From: Loripinus fragilis
Taxonomy: Eukaryota > Mollusca > Bivalvia > Lucinida > Lucinidae
Direction: 5' to 3'
DNA: 64,000 nucleotides
Assembly (NCBI GenBank): GCA_964019695.1
Contig: OZ026530.1
Span: 35,326,835-35,390,834, forward strand
Shown here: positions 35,590 through 43,486 of the stretch, piece after piece
How positions within the stretch are numbered: the stretch's first letter is position 1
Layout of the letters: each line of letters starts with the position of its first letter
Made by a program: the position numbers and the translations under genes
Notes under the pieces: model-generated
The model's database searches: none
The model's input: only the letters and a program-made list of their open reading frames with translations
What the model was told of the DNA's origin: nothing

Positions 35590-35962
35590 CCAAGACAGAG
35601 CCTATGATAGGAGCAATTAATGGTTTTAATATTAATCCTAACAAGGCTCCACCTTTCTGATTAATAATTTTCTTTTTTGTGTCAAGTGGAACTTGCTTAG
35701 AACTCAGTAAACGTATATGTTGCTTTCTAGCTCGTAACTGATTCTTTTGAGCATTTGTCAGACGTACATTGCCTTTTATAAGATTGATGCAACATTCCCC
35801 TACACAATCAATGACTTCTTTAGGAGATTCTTGAATCATTTTCTTACGACATTTATTGGATAAATGAGTCAATCCTTCCAAAAATGTACCATAAGTTTTA
35901 ATCAAAGATTTTTTTCTCATTTTATTTTGCAATTTTCTACGACGTGTTGTTGTTACAGCCAT
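35570..35962 (-). CDS. Small basic helical protein, C-terminal Gly-Gly hydrophobic tail (left copy)
   Basis: 130 residues. An N-terminus rich in Lys/Arg (TTRRRKLQNKMRKK), a helical middle with CCINLIKGNVRLT, then GGALLGLILKPLIAPIIG at the end. It shares this plan with the 110-residue protein at 36,327-36,659, so the two look like paralogues. A structural or DNA-packing role in the virion is plausible. A TATA-like sequence CTATAAAAGG lies about 40 bp before the ATG. Confidence 0.55.
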   Translation of the reverse strand: MAVTTTRRRKLQNKMRKKSLIKTYGTFLEGLTHLSNKCRKKMIQESPKEVIDCVGECCINLIKGNVRLTNAQKNQLRARKQHIRLLSSKQVPLDTKKKIINQKGGALLGLILKPLIAPIIGSVLGEIIKK

Positions 35963-36012
35963 GTTTATGAGTGTGTTTATAATTTAAATGTACAGTCCTT
36001 TTATAGTTTTTC

Positions 36013-36330
36013 TTAAAAATGAAGTCGTCGACGTTCAGAATGAGGTGGCGAAGGATATTTGTTTGGATTTAACATGTGCATGGTAGCACCAAATCCATGT
36101 CTTTTTAACAAATCTTGTGCTCTCAAAGGAGTAAATCTTGCTAAATTAATAGAAGATCGTCTTGCATTTGTGTTTGGAGAATCAAGACCTAAATTTTGCC
36201 ATGAAGCAGGACTTTTACTTTTACGTTTTGTTACAAAACGATCATCAACCTTTCTTTTTTTCTGTTTTCTTGGTTTTTTCACTGATTTTTTCTTAGGTTT
36301 TTTAGTTTTCTTGTTAAATTTTCTCATCAA
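36013..36330 (-). CDS. Lys/Arg-rich small protein, core-protein candidate (left copy)
   Basis: 105 residues, intact on this arm. About 40 of the first 60 residues are polar or basic (KKTKKPKKKSVKKPRKQKKR), then RRSSINLARFTPLRAQDLL. Such composition suits nucleic-acid condensation, as for adenovirus core proteins, but there is no specific match. It overlaps the preceding gene by four bases. The right copy is frameshifted in an A-run. Confidence 0.5.
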   Translation of the reverse strand: MMRKFNKKTKKPKKKSVKKPRKQKKRKVDDRFVTKRKSKSPASWQNLGLDSPNTNARRSSINLARFTPLRAQDLLKRHGFGATMHMLNPNKYPSPPHSERRRLHF

Positions 36331-36692
36331 TTATTTCCATCCCATCGAATCAGACTTCGAATGATCACACCACCAAAGAATCCACCACCTCCAGGTTTTA
36401 AAATGATACTACTTTTGACTTCAGGATCAACAATTGCACTTGCTAATTTTCGAACATCATCCTGATGTCTATCCATAAATTTTTGAGTTTGTTTAGGTAA
36501 TTTCATCTTACCCTGAACAATTTTTCGAGCTGCCAAAGAAAACCATTTGATCATTTCAATTAAACCTGCATTTAAGAGTGATTTTCTTTTATGACTATCA
36601 TGTTCTCTGCTTAAATTATACAGAGCACGTATCAGATTAGCTGATGTTCGTTGAGCCATTTTGACACAAATGATGAATTTGAACTCAAACAC
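36327..36692 (-). CDS. Small helical protein with Gly-rich tail (left copy)
   Basis: The open frame has 121 codons, but MAQRTSANL (from 36,659) is the likelier start because a TATAAAAAG sequence lies about 40 bp before it, overlapping the ATPase stop. The 110-residue product has a helical body with KIVQGKMKLPKQTQKF and ends with GGGGFFGGVIIRSLI. It resembles the 130-residue protein further out. Four residues differ from the right copy (Asp/Glu, His/Tyr, Asp/Asn, Ser/Arg). Confidence 0.55.
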   Translation of the reverse strand: MFEFKFIICVKMAQRTSANLIRALYNLSREHDSHKRKSLLNAGLIEMIKWFSLAARKIVQGKMKLPKQTQKFMDRHQDDVRKLASAIVDPEVKSSIILKPGGGGFFGGVIIRSLIRWDGNN

Positions 36693-36698
36693 ACCTTT

Positions 36699-37397
36699 TT
36701 ATACTCCTGGAAAATAGACAACAGGTCCTTGTTGATCTGATTTTGTAAACCAGTTTTGAAAAATATGTGTTCTGAATCTAAGATAATCAGGTGTATTTGG
36801 TTTCAAATCGACCAATAAGTATCCATGAGGTATAGATGTGGCATCGTTAAATGCATGAATCATATGTGGAGCTTGAAGTTGATTTGCTAATACTTTGATT
36901 TGCATCTTATCTCTTGGACTTTGAAATAAAACTAAATAATGAGCATTCAAACTGATGGTGCGAGAAGATTTACTTTGTTGAAATAAATTTTGAGTGATGT
37001 ACACCACACTTGCGTTTCTATGATGTCCTTTTCTAGTAAACCATAACTTAATTTTTTCTTCATCTTTATCTCCTAACATGTCATCAAAAATCACCAAGTG
37101 CGTTGCACTGGGATCAGTGACAATTTCATCTTCATCATCGGGAATACCTTGAATAAATTTGATGTTTGACCCTTCACGTTCTTGTAAGATATTATAAGAT
37201 TTTTGCCATTCCTTGTAACACCAAACAATTCGTTGGGGTAAAATATCAAATAAATCTTCTTTAAACTCAATCATCTTTTTAACAAATTCAGTTTTACCCG
37301 ATCCACTTGGACCAGAAATAAAAATATTAGAAGGATGTTTAAAAAACAAACTTCCAATATCTTGATTTGAGTCCAACTGGTGTGTAGAAAGTGCCAT
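36699..37397 (-). CDS. A32/FtsK-type packaging ATPase (left copy)
   Basis: 232 residues from MALSTHQL. Walker A is GPSGSGKT at 29-36 and Walker B is LVIFDD at 101-106. This family pumps DNA into capsids in Polintons and large DNA viruses. The open frame extends 15 codons upstream (to 37,442), but a TATAAATA box falls in that extension and CCATGG gives a good context at MALS. The protein sequence is identical to the right copy. Confidence 0.85.
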   Translation of the reverse strand: MALSTHQLDSNQDIGSLFFKHPSNIFISGPSGSGKTEFVKKMIEFKEDLFDILPQRIVWCYKEWQKSYNILQEREGSNIKFIQGIPDDEDEIVTDPSATHLVIFDDMLGDKDEEKIKLWFTRKGHHRNASVVYITQNLFQQSKSSRTISLNAHYLVLFQSPRDKMQIKVLANQLQAPHMIHAFNDATSIPHGYLLVDLKPNTPDYLRFRTHIFQNWFTKSDQQGPVVYFPGV

Positions 37398-37429
37398 GGT
37401 TAACTGTGAAAAAATTACAAAGACAACTT

Positions 37430-37437
37430 TATTTATA
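37430..37437 (-). promoter_or_regulatory. TATA box before the left ATPase gene
   Basis: TATAAATA on the minus strand, about 35 bp before the ATPase ATG at 37,397. It supports the downstream start. Confidence 0.5.
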
Positions 37438-37454
37438 CTCAAATTTTAATGAAC

Positions 37455-37525
37455 ATGAACCAACAGTTTAATACATAATTAAAAAACAGTTTAATACATA
37501 ATTGAAACAGTTTAATACATAAAAA
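37455..37525. repeat. Short tandem motif between polymerase tail and ATPase (left)
   Basis: Three copies of the ACAGTTTAATACATAATT type, about 22-25 bp apart. The mirror set is at 38,105-38,175. Possibly a regulatory element of the promoter region; unproven. Confidence 0.5.
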
Positions 37526-37600
37526 CACCTGTACAATACACCAGTCACAGTTCAATTCATGACTATCAGAAATAATACATGATCATCAGAACTACTCTAT

Positions 37601-37792
37601 CTATGCCAAATACCCATAAGGAACAGTATATCCATCTCCAATAATGACACGTTTAGTATAAGTGAACCGATACATCTTGGATTGCAATTCAGTGGTCACA
37701 GTCTTGTCTTTATGTTTTCTGATCCTATGGTAGTTGACAGTTTCTCTGAAGTCTTTCCTATCTCCCTTCACCAAGTTCAGCATCCGATCAAA
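37601..37792 (-). pseudogene. DNA polymerase B, C-terminal fragment (left copy)
   Basis: The last ~60 codons of a polymerase B gene, ending TKRVIIGDGYTVPYGYLA. This end pattern (a TKR-hydrophobic strand and a final PYGY) is what I associate with Polinton protein-primed polymerases. The palindrome centre truncates the gene: upstream of this point the minus strand runs into antisense spacer with a stop. The last 60 codons, from the Met at 37,783, translate identically to the right copy. Confidence 0.6.
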
Positions 37793-38029
37793 GTGAAAGG
37801 ACTCACTCTAGATTACAATACATCTCAAGTCATTCACTTTGATCGGATGCTGAACTTGGTGAAGGGAGATAGGAAAGACTTCAGAGAAACTGTCAACTAC
37901 CATAGGATCAGAAAACATAAAGACAAGACTGTGACCACTGAATTGCAATCCAAGATGTATCGGTTCACTTATACTAAACGTGTCATTATTGGAGATGGAT
38001 ATACTGTTCCTTATGGGTATTTGGCATAG
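37787..38029 (+). pseudogene. DNA polymerase B, C-terminal fragment spanning the centre (right copy)
   Basis: Reads Ile-Lys-Val-Lys-Gly-Leu-Thr-Leu and onward through the unique spacer into the same tail as the left copy, about 80 codons to the stop. Since the frame crosses the spacer without a break only in this direction, the spacer is original polymerase sequence. The frame stays open further left (to 37,682), but that part is simply the antisense of the left fragment. The polymerase and exonuclease domains are absent from the element. Confidence 0.6.
37798..37832. other. Unique 35-bp spacer at the palindrome centre
   Basis: The only sequence of the element without a mirror copy. It is bounded by GATCAAAGTGAA on the left and TTCACTTTGATC on the right, where the arms begin. 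The symmetry axis is at 37,815. Confidence 0.9.
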
Positions 38030-38104
38030 ATAGAGTAGTTCTGATGATCATGTATTATTTCTGATAGTCATGAATTGAACTGTGACTGGTGTATTGTACA
38101 GGTG

Positions 38105-38175
38105 TTTTTATGTATTAAACTGTTTCAATTATGTATTAAACTGTCTTTTAATTATGTATTAAACTGTTGGTTCAT
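38105..38175. repeat. Short tandem motif between polymerase tail and ATPase (right)
   Basis: Three AATTATGTATTAAACTGT-type copies. Apart from an A/G change in the second interval it mirrors 37,455-37,525. Confidence 0.5.
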
Positions 38176-38192
38176 GTTCATTAAAATTTGAG

Positions 38193-38200
38193 TATAAATA
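38193..38200 (+). promoter_or_regulatory. TATA box before the right ATPase gene
   Basis: TATAAATA, followed after about 33 bp by the ATPase start in the context TTAACCATGG. Confidence 0.5.
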
Positions 38201-38232
38201 AAGTTGTCTTTGTAATTTTTTCACAGTTAACC

Positions 38233-38931
38233 ATGGCACTTTCTACACACCAGTTGGACTCAAATCAAGATATTGGAAGTTTGTTTTTTAAACATCCTTC
38301 TAATATTTTTATTTCTGGTCCAAGTGGATCGGGTAAAACTGAATTTGTTAAAAAGATGATTGAGTTTAAAGAAGATTTATTTGATATTTTACCCCAACGA
38401 ATTGTTTGGTGTTACAAGGAATGGCAAAAATCTTATAATATCTTACAAGAACGTGAAGGGTCAAACATCAAATTTATTCAAGGTATTCCCGATGATGAAG
38501 ATGAAATTGTCACTGATCCCAGTGCAACGCACTTGGTGATTTTTGATGACATGTTAGGAGATAAAGATGAAGAAAAAATTAAGTTATGGTTTACTAGAAA
38601 AGGACATCATAGAAACGCAAGTGTGGTGTACATCACTCAAAATTTATTTCAACAAAGTAAATCTTCTCGCACCATCAGTTTAAATGCTCATTATTTAGTT
38701 TTATTTCAAAGTCCAAGAGATAAGATGCAAATCAAAGTATTAGCAAATCAACTTCAAGCTCCACATATGATTCATGCATTTAACGATGCCACATCTATAC
38801 CTCATGGATACTTATTGGTCGATTTGAAACCAAATACACCTGATTATCTTAGATTCAGAACACATATTTTTCAAAACTGGTTTACAAAATCAGATCAACA
38901 AGGACCTGTTGTCTATTTTCCAGGAGTATAA
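38233..38931 (+). CDS. A32/FtsK-type packaging ATPase (right copy)
   Basis: 232 residues, the same protein as the left copy over its full length, which makes it the best conserved gene between the arms. The gene runs toward the right end of the element. Its stop codon is embedded in the TATAAAAAG box of the next gene, a sign of how tightly the arm is packed. Confidence 0.85.
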   Translation: MALSTHQLDSNQDIGSLFFKHPSNIFISGPSGSGKTEFVKKMIEFKEDLFDILPQRIVWCYKEWQKSYNILQEREGSNIKFIQGIPDDEDEIVTDPSATHLVIFDDMLGDKDEEKIKLWFTRKGHHRNASVVYITQNLFQQSKSSRTISLNAHYLVLFQSPRDKMQIKVLANQLQAPHMIHAFNDATSIPHGYLLVDLKPNTPDYLRFRTHIFQNWFTKSDQQGPVVYFPGV

Positions 38932-38936
38932 AAAGG
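38928..38936 (+). promoter_or_regulatory. TATA box overlapping the ATPase stop
   Basis: TATAAAAAG, about 40 bp before MAQRTSANL at 38,971. The same arrangement exists in mirror form at 36,694-36,702. Confidence 0.5.
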
Positions 38937-38970
38937 TGTGTTTGAGTTCAAATTCATCATTTGTGTCAAA

Positions 38971-39303
38971 ATGGCTCAACGAACATCAGCTAATCTGATA
39001 CGTGCTCTGTATAATTTAAGCAGAGAACATGATAGTCATAAAAGAAAATCACTCTTAAATGCAGGTTTAATTGAAATGATCAAATGGTTTTCTTTGGCAG
39101 CTCGAAAAATTGTTCAGGGTAAGATGAAATTACCTAAACAAACTCAAAAATTTATGGAAAGATATCAGAATGATGTTCGAAAATTAGCAAGTGCAATTGT
39201 TGATCCTGAAGTCAAACGTAGTATCATTTTAAAACCTGGAGGTGGTGGATTCTTTGGTGGTGTGATCATTCGAAGTCTGATTCGATGGGATGGAAATAAT
39301 TGA
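38971..39303 (+). CDS. Small helical protein with Gly-rich tail (right copy)
   Basis: 110 residues from MAQRTSANL; an in-frame upstream Met at 38,938 lies too close to the TATA box to be used by the same transcript. It carries Glu, Tyr, Asn and Arg at the four positions that differ from the left copy, all in the 70-100 region. It overlaps the following gene start by four bases. Confidence 0.55.
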   Translation: MAQRTSANLIRALYNLSREHDSHKRKSLLNAGLIEMIKWFSLAARKIVQGKMKLPKQTQKFMERYQNDVRKLASAIVDPEVKRSIILKPGGGGFFGGVIIRSLIRWDGNN

Positions 39304-39618
39304 TGAGAAAATTTAACAAGAAAACTAAAAAACCTAAGAAAAAATCAGTGAACAAACCAAGAAAACAGAAAAAAAAGAAAGGTTGATGATCGTTTTGTAA
39401 CAAAACGTAAAAGTAAAAGTCCTGCTTCATGGCAAAATTTAGGTATTGATTCTCCAAACACAAATGCAAGACGATCTTCTATTAATTTAGCAAGATTTAC
39501 TCCTTTGAGAGCACAAGATTTGTTAAAAAGACATGGATTTGGTGCTACCATGCACATGTTAAATCCAAACAAATATCCTTCGCCACCTCATTCTGAACGT
39601 CGACGACTTCATTTTTAA
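39300..39618 (+). pseudogene. Lys/Arg-rich protein, frameshifted (right copy)
   Basis: An extra A in the run at about 39,369-39,376 (eight A here, seven in the left arm) shifts the frame near codon 28, and a stop follows almost at once. Two other differences from the left copy are Lys/Asn and Leu/Ile. A homopolymer sequencing error cannot be excluded. Confidence 0.65.
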
Positions 39619-39625
39619 GAAAAAC

Positions 39626-39634
39626 TATAAAAGG
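39626..39634 (+). promoter_or_regulatory. TATA box before the 130-residue protein gene
   Basis: CTATAAAAGG, 43 bp before the ATG at 39,669. It is conserved in the left arm. Confidence 0.45.
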
Positions 39635-39668
39635 ACTGTACATTTAAATTATAAACACACTCATAAAC

Positions 39669-40061
39669 ATGGCTGTAACAACAACACGTCGTAGAAAATT
39701 GCAAAATAAAATGAGAAAAAAATCTTTGATTAAAACTTATGGTACATTTTTGGAAGGATTGACTCATTTATCCAATAAATGTCGTAAGAAAATGATTCAA
39801 GAATCTCCTAAAGAAGTCATTGATTGTGTAGGGGAATGTTGCATCAATCTTATAAAAGGCAATGTACGTCTGACAAATGCTCAAAAGAATCAGTTACGAG
39901 CTAGAAAGCAACATATACGTTTACTGAGTTCTAAGCAAGTTCCACTTGACACAAAAAAAAAAATTATTAATCAGAAAGGTGGAGCCTTGTTAGGATTATT
40001 ATTAAAACCATTAATTGCTCCTATCATAGGCTCTGTCTTGGGTGAAATCATCAAAAAATAA
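39669..40061 (+). CDS. Small basic helical protein, C-terminal Gly-Gly tail (right copy)
   Basis: 130 residues, one difference from the left copy (Leu for Ile in GGALLGL.LKP). The next gene starts inside its last codons. The length and tail match the left copy, so both appear complete. Confidence 0.55.
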   Translation: MAVTTTRRRKLQNKMRKKSLIKTYGTFLEGLTHLSNKCRKKMIQESPKEVIDCVGECCINLIKGNVRLTNAQKNQLRARKQHIRLLSSKQVPLDTKKKIINQKGGALLGLLLKPLIAPIIGSVLGEIIKK

Positions 40062-40857
40062 AAATATGGATGGTCGTAAAATGGCTATTGTGCCATTTAA
40101 ACTTTGGGAAGACATGAAACGATGGAAAGAGGAACAAATTCAAAAGCCCAGACTGCCTCCTGATCCTAATGTATCTGCCACAGCCAGTCTTCAAAGAGAC
40201 TTATCTTCTGTCATGGCCAATGAAGATTTGTCTGAAGCTGAAAAATCTCAATTGTATGGCCAAACCTTGCACAAATTTAAGACAGCTCATCAAAAAGCTT
40301 TAAAAGAAACATCTCTTTTTCCCCAATCTGACCCTAGTTCTTCCAAAATGAATCAATTGGTCATAGATAGTGTGCCTTCCACTATAAAACGTAAAGCTCA
40401 GCTTTTAGTTTCACTTCTAAAAACTAACCCAAATGTGTCCTGGGAAGATGATGGTACAGTTAAACTTTATGGCAAATCTATTCCAGGGTCTAATATTATT
40501 GATTTGGTCAATGATGTCATCAGACATCGTAAAGGCAGTGAACCTACAGGTTGGCAAGCTTTTGCAGAAGGTTTAAGAGACATGAATATTCCCCAAGATG
40601 TCATTGGAAATAGGGAAAGGTGGGACTGGATGCATCGTGCTCCAGAAACTCCTGAAACTGATTATATTACTCCCAAACAAAAACGCACAATCAGAAAAAC
40701 AGCAAGTCGTATTCCTGTTTCTGTCAGGTCTGCAAAGAGTTTGAGTGTCAGAAAACGTATCAAAGACCATTTTTCCTCTCCGGCACTTTTATCTGCCACC
40801 AAAAAACGTATAAAAGAAGAGTTTTCTTCTCCATGGGTCAGTTACAATGAAGCTTGA
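40042..40857 (+). CDS. Conserved Polinton-type protein, function unknown (right copy)
   Basis: 271 codons (263 from MDGRKM), intact. It carries Ile and Arg where the left copy has Met and Leu. The run RKTASRIPVSVRSAKSL near residue 230 is Ser/Arg-rich and could contact nucleic acid, though this is only composition. The integrase gene begins 11 bp before its stop. Confidence 0.6.
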   Translation: MKSSKNKNMDGRKMAIVPFKLWEDMKRWKEEQIQKPRLPPDPNVSATASLQRDLSSVMANEDLSEAEKSQLYGQTLHKFKTAHQKALKETSLFPQSDPSSSKMNQLVIDSVPSTIKRKAQLLVSLLKTNPNVSWEDDGTVKLYGKSIPGSNIIDLVNDVIRHRKGSEPTGWQAFAEGLRDMNIPQDVIGNRERWDWMHRAPETPETDYITPKQKRTIRKTASRIPVSVRSAKSLSVRKRIKDHFSSPALLSATKKRIKEEFSSPWVSYNEA

Positions 40858-41915
40858 ACAGTTGTATTACAATCCTAAAAGTCCTGCTGCGTATGCAGGT
40901 GAACAAGCTTTGTACAAACTTGCTAAACAATCATCCAAAAAAGTAAAACTTCAAGATATTAGAGACTGGTTAAGAAAACAACAAACTTATACTTTACATA
41001 AACCTATTCATAAAAAGTTTTTGCGACGCAAAACGGTAGGCTGGAATTGATACTCAATGGCAAGCAGATTTGGCAGACTTATCAAAATTATCAAAGTTCA
41101 ATGACAAACATAGATATTTACTTTGCATCATAGATGTATTTTCAAAATATGCGTGGGTGGTACCTATTAAAGATAAAACTGGGAAAACTTTAGTGATTGC
41201 TTTCAAATCTGTGTTAAAAAGTGGACGATGTCCAAAAAGTTTGCAAACAGATAAAGGAACTGAATTCAAAAATAAAGAATTTCAAAATTTCTTGAAAACT
41301 AAAAAGATTCATTTCTTCACTACTGAAAATCCTGAAACCAAAGCCAGTATTGTGGAACGTTTTCAAAGAACTTTGAAAACTCGCATGTGGAAATATTTTA
41401 CTCATCATCGCACTTTGCGATATGTAGACATTCTTCCCAAATTAGTACATGGTTACAATCACGCTTATCATCGAAGTATTAAATGTGCACCTGTGTCTGT
41501 GACTCTTAAAAATGAACCACAGGTGTCAGAAAACTTATATGGAAAATCAAATTCTAAAAAAGTCAAACCAAAATTCAAAGTGAATGATTTTGTGCGTATC
41601 AATAAAACAAAACGCACATTTGATAAAGGTTATTTACCAAATTGGACACAAGAATTATTTCAAATTTTAGCAGTGGTCAAAACTCAGACTCCTATCACCT
41701 ATAAAATAAAAGATCTCGAGGGTGAATTAGTCAAAGGCACTTTCTATTCACACGAGTTACAACGTGTAGAGAAAGATCAAATTTACGAAATTGATTCTGT
41801 TTTAGATCACAGAAAACATAAAGTAGGAAAAAAGTGGGTGAAAGAAATTAAAGTTCACTGGAAAGGTTATCCTTCAAAATTTGATAGTTGGATTTTAGAA
41901 TCTGATCTTGTATAA
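40847..41915 (+). pseudogene. DDE integrase, 2-bp deletion (right copy)
   Basis: Frame one runs 40,847-41,050 and ends after ...RRKTV. A 2-bp deletion near 41,035, relative to the left arm, throws the remainder into another frame, open from 41,070 to 41,915. That remainder holds the catalytic Asp-Asp-Glu set and an unbroken chromodomain-like tail (HWKGYPSKFDSWILESDLV). The damage therefore lies just before the catalytic core here, whereas in the left arm it lies after it. Neither arm has a complete integrase frame. Confidence 0.85.
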
Positions 41916-42219
41916 AAGCATGAAAATGGATCTCAGAGGATCATTTGTACGTGGTGACACTGCTTCAGTACAATCTGCAGAAGGTCGTGATCGAATTGTT
42001 AAAAATCGTTTCACTTTTTTTGCTCAGATCATTGTTGTATACATGATCATTGTCACATCACTAGTTCAAATCAGTTTGAGAAGTCCAGATAAAGAATTGT
42101 GGTTAATTTTACTCAGTAGTTCTATCGGTTACATACTACCATCCCCAGGTTTAAAATTTAGAAAACAAACTAATCCAATTTCTGCTGACGAAACAGATTC
42201 ACCCAAACTCAAACCATGA
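41908..42219 (+). CDS. Two-span membrane protein (right copy)
   Basis: 103 residues with the same two hydrophobic spans as the left copy. The first span starts one residue less hydrophobic (Thr for Phe). It overlaps the integrase frame at its start and the next gene by ATGA at its end. Confidence 0.6.
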   Translation: MYKSMKMDLRGSFVRGDTASVQSAEGRDRIVKNRFTFFAQIIVVYMIIVTSLVQISLRSPDKELWLILLSSSIGYILPSPGLKFRKQTNPISADETDSPKLKP

Positions 42220-43037
42220 ATAACTTTTATTTGACACTCTTGAGTGATAGTTCACTCAGTACATTTTCAAAAAATACGCAATGTGACTTTAAAGTGAAAT
42301 TAGATCATTCCATACAAATTGAAAAAGACAATTGGGAAGTGGGTTTGGTAGAAGTCATAACTCCAACTGAAGTAAATAATATCACAAAAGAAAACAATTA
42401 TGTGATCTTAAGATTTACTGATAGAAAAATGTGTGAAGACATTGATAACTGTATAAAGTATGTATCATATGTAGACCAAAAAATCTATATCCAAAATGGT
42501 TATTATGCTTCTCCACGCCACTTAGTTGAAGAAATTCAAAAAAGTATCAATTTTCGATATGGACTGACACTGAAAAATAGCAATGCTACCATTTCAATCA
42601 CTTATGGCGAAAACAGTGCTCGAGTCAAACTTGATGTTCAAGATCCTACGAAAGTCAAAATTATTTTTCCAAAGGCAATTGCAGAAATATTAGGTGTAGA
42701 TAGAAATCATTTTGATAAACCAGTAGGAAATGAAAAATACATTTTCAGATATGGTGTGGATTTGAATACAAAAATTCATCAACTTTACATTTACTCTGAT
42801 TTAGCAAGTTATACATTTATTGGTGATGTTACTGCACCTATTTTGAGAGTATTGCCATTTGAAAGTAAAAGAGAAAACAATCATTTACATCAAGAATTTG
42901 TCAATGTACACTACGTTCCAGTGGCAAAATCTTTCATAGATCAGGTGCACATTAGTATAAAAGGTGATACAGGTGAAAATGTGCCATTTATCTCTGGAAA
43001 AACGTTAGTGAAACTACATTTTCGACAGAAGGAATAA
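42216..43037 (+). CDS. Probable minor capsid (penton-like) protein (right copy)
   Basis: 273 residues, intact, Ile and Tyr at the two variable positions. The stop shares TAATG with the next start, a coupling arrangement repeated in the mirror arm and unusual for eukaryotic host genes. Confidence 0.55.
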   Translation: MNNFYLTLLSDSSLSTFSKNTQCDFKVKLDHSIQIEKDNWEVGLVEVITPTEVNNITKENNYVILRFTDRKMCEDIDNCIKYVSYVDQKIYIQNGYYASPRHLVEEIQKSINFRYGLTLKNSNATISITYGENSARVKLDVQDPTKVKIIFPKAIAEILGVDRNHFDKPVGNEKYIFRYGVDLNTKIHQLYIYSDLASYTFIGDVTAPILRVLPFESKRENNHLHQEFVNVHYVPVAKSFIDQVHISIKGDTGENVPFISGKTLVKLHFRQKE

Positions 43038-43486
43038 TGTTGAAACAATACAGAAGTATTATGTCTCTTCAATCTGGGAAAGGAGACTTTCCCGTGTACA
43101 GAGGCGTTTCAAGACAATATGGCAATGGTTTAGGATCCATTTTTAAAGCTGCATTGAGAACAGTGATTCCAATTTTAAAACCTGTCGCAAAAGCAAGTTT
43201 AAAAAGTGTGAAAAAAGTAGCTAAAGATCAAGGGATTCAAGCTCTTAAAGATATTGTGGGTGGTGAAAATGTAAAAAAAGTTTTAAAACAAAGAGGAAAA
43301 ACAGCTTTGAAATCTTTTGGTCAGTCTACTATAAATCAGTTGGCTATAAATTCAACTCAAAAACGCAAAAAGCCTCAGTCTCAATCTAGACACCGAACTG
43401 TTAAGACGGGTTTTAAAAGCAGAGCAAAAAAGTTTAATCCAATTAAACGTCTGGTATTTGAAAGAGATATATTTGACGAAAAATGA
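43037..43486 (+). CDS. Basic pVI/X-like virion protein (right copy)
   Basis: 149 residues, two substitutions from the left copy (Tyr for Ser at 5, Lys for Arg near 133). The Gly-rich N-terminal motif before an amphipathic helix would suit cleavage by the arm's own adenain-like protease, but no cleavage site can be shown from sequence alone. Confidence 0.55.
   Translation: MLKQYRSIMSLQSGKGDFPVYRGVSRQYGNGLGSIFKAALRTVIPILKPVAKASLKSVKKVAKDQGIQALKDIVGGENVKKVLKQRGKTALKSFGQSTINQLAINSTQKRKKPQSQSRHRTVKTGFKSRAKKFNPIKRLVFERDIFDEK

Noticed and set aside
37682..37786. Extra ~35 codons in frame upstream of the right polymerase fragment
   Set aside because: They are the antisense of the left arm's polymerase fragment, created by the inversion, not native coding sequence.
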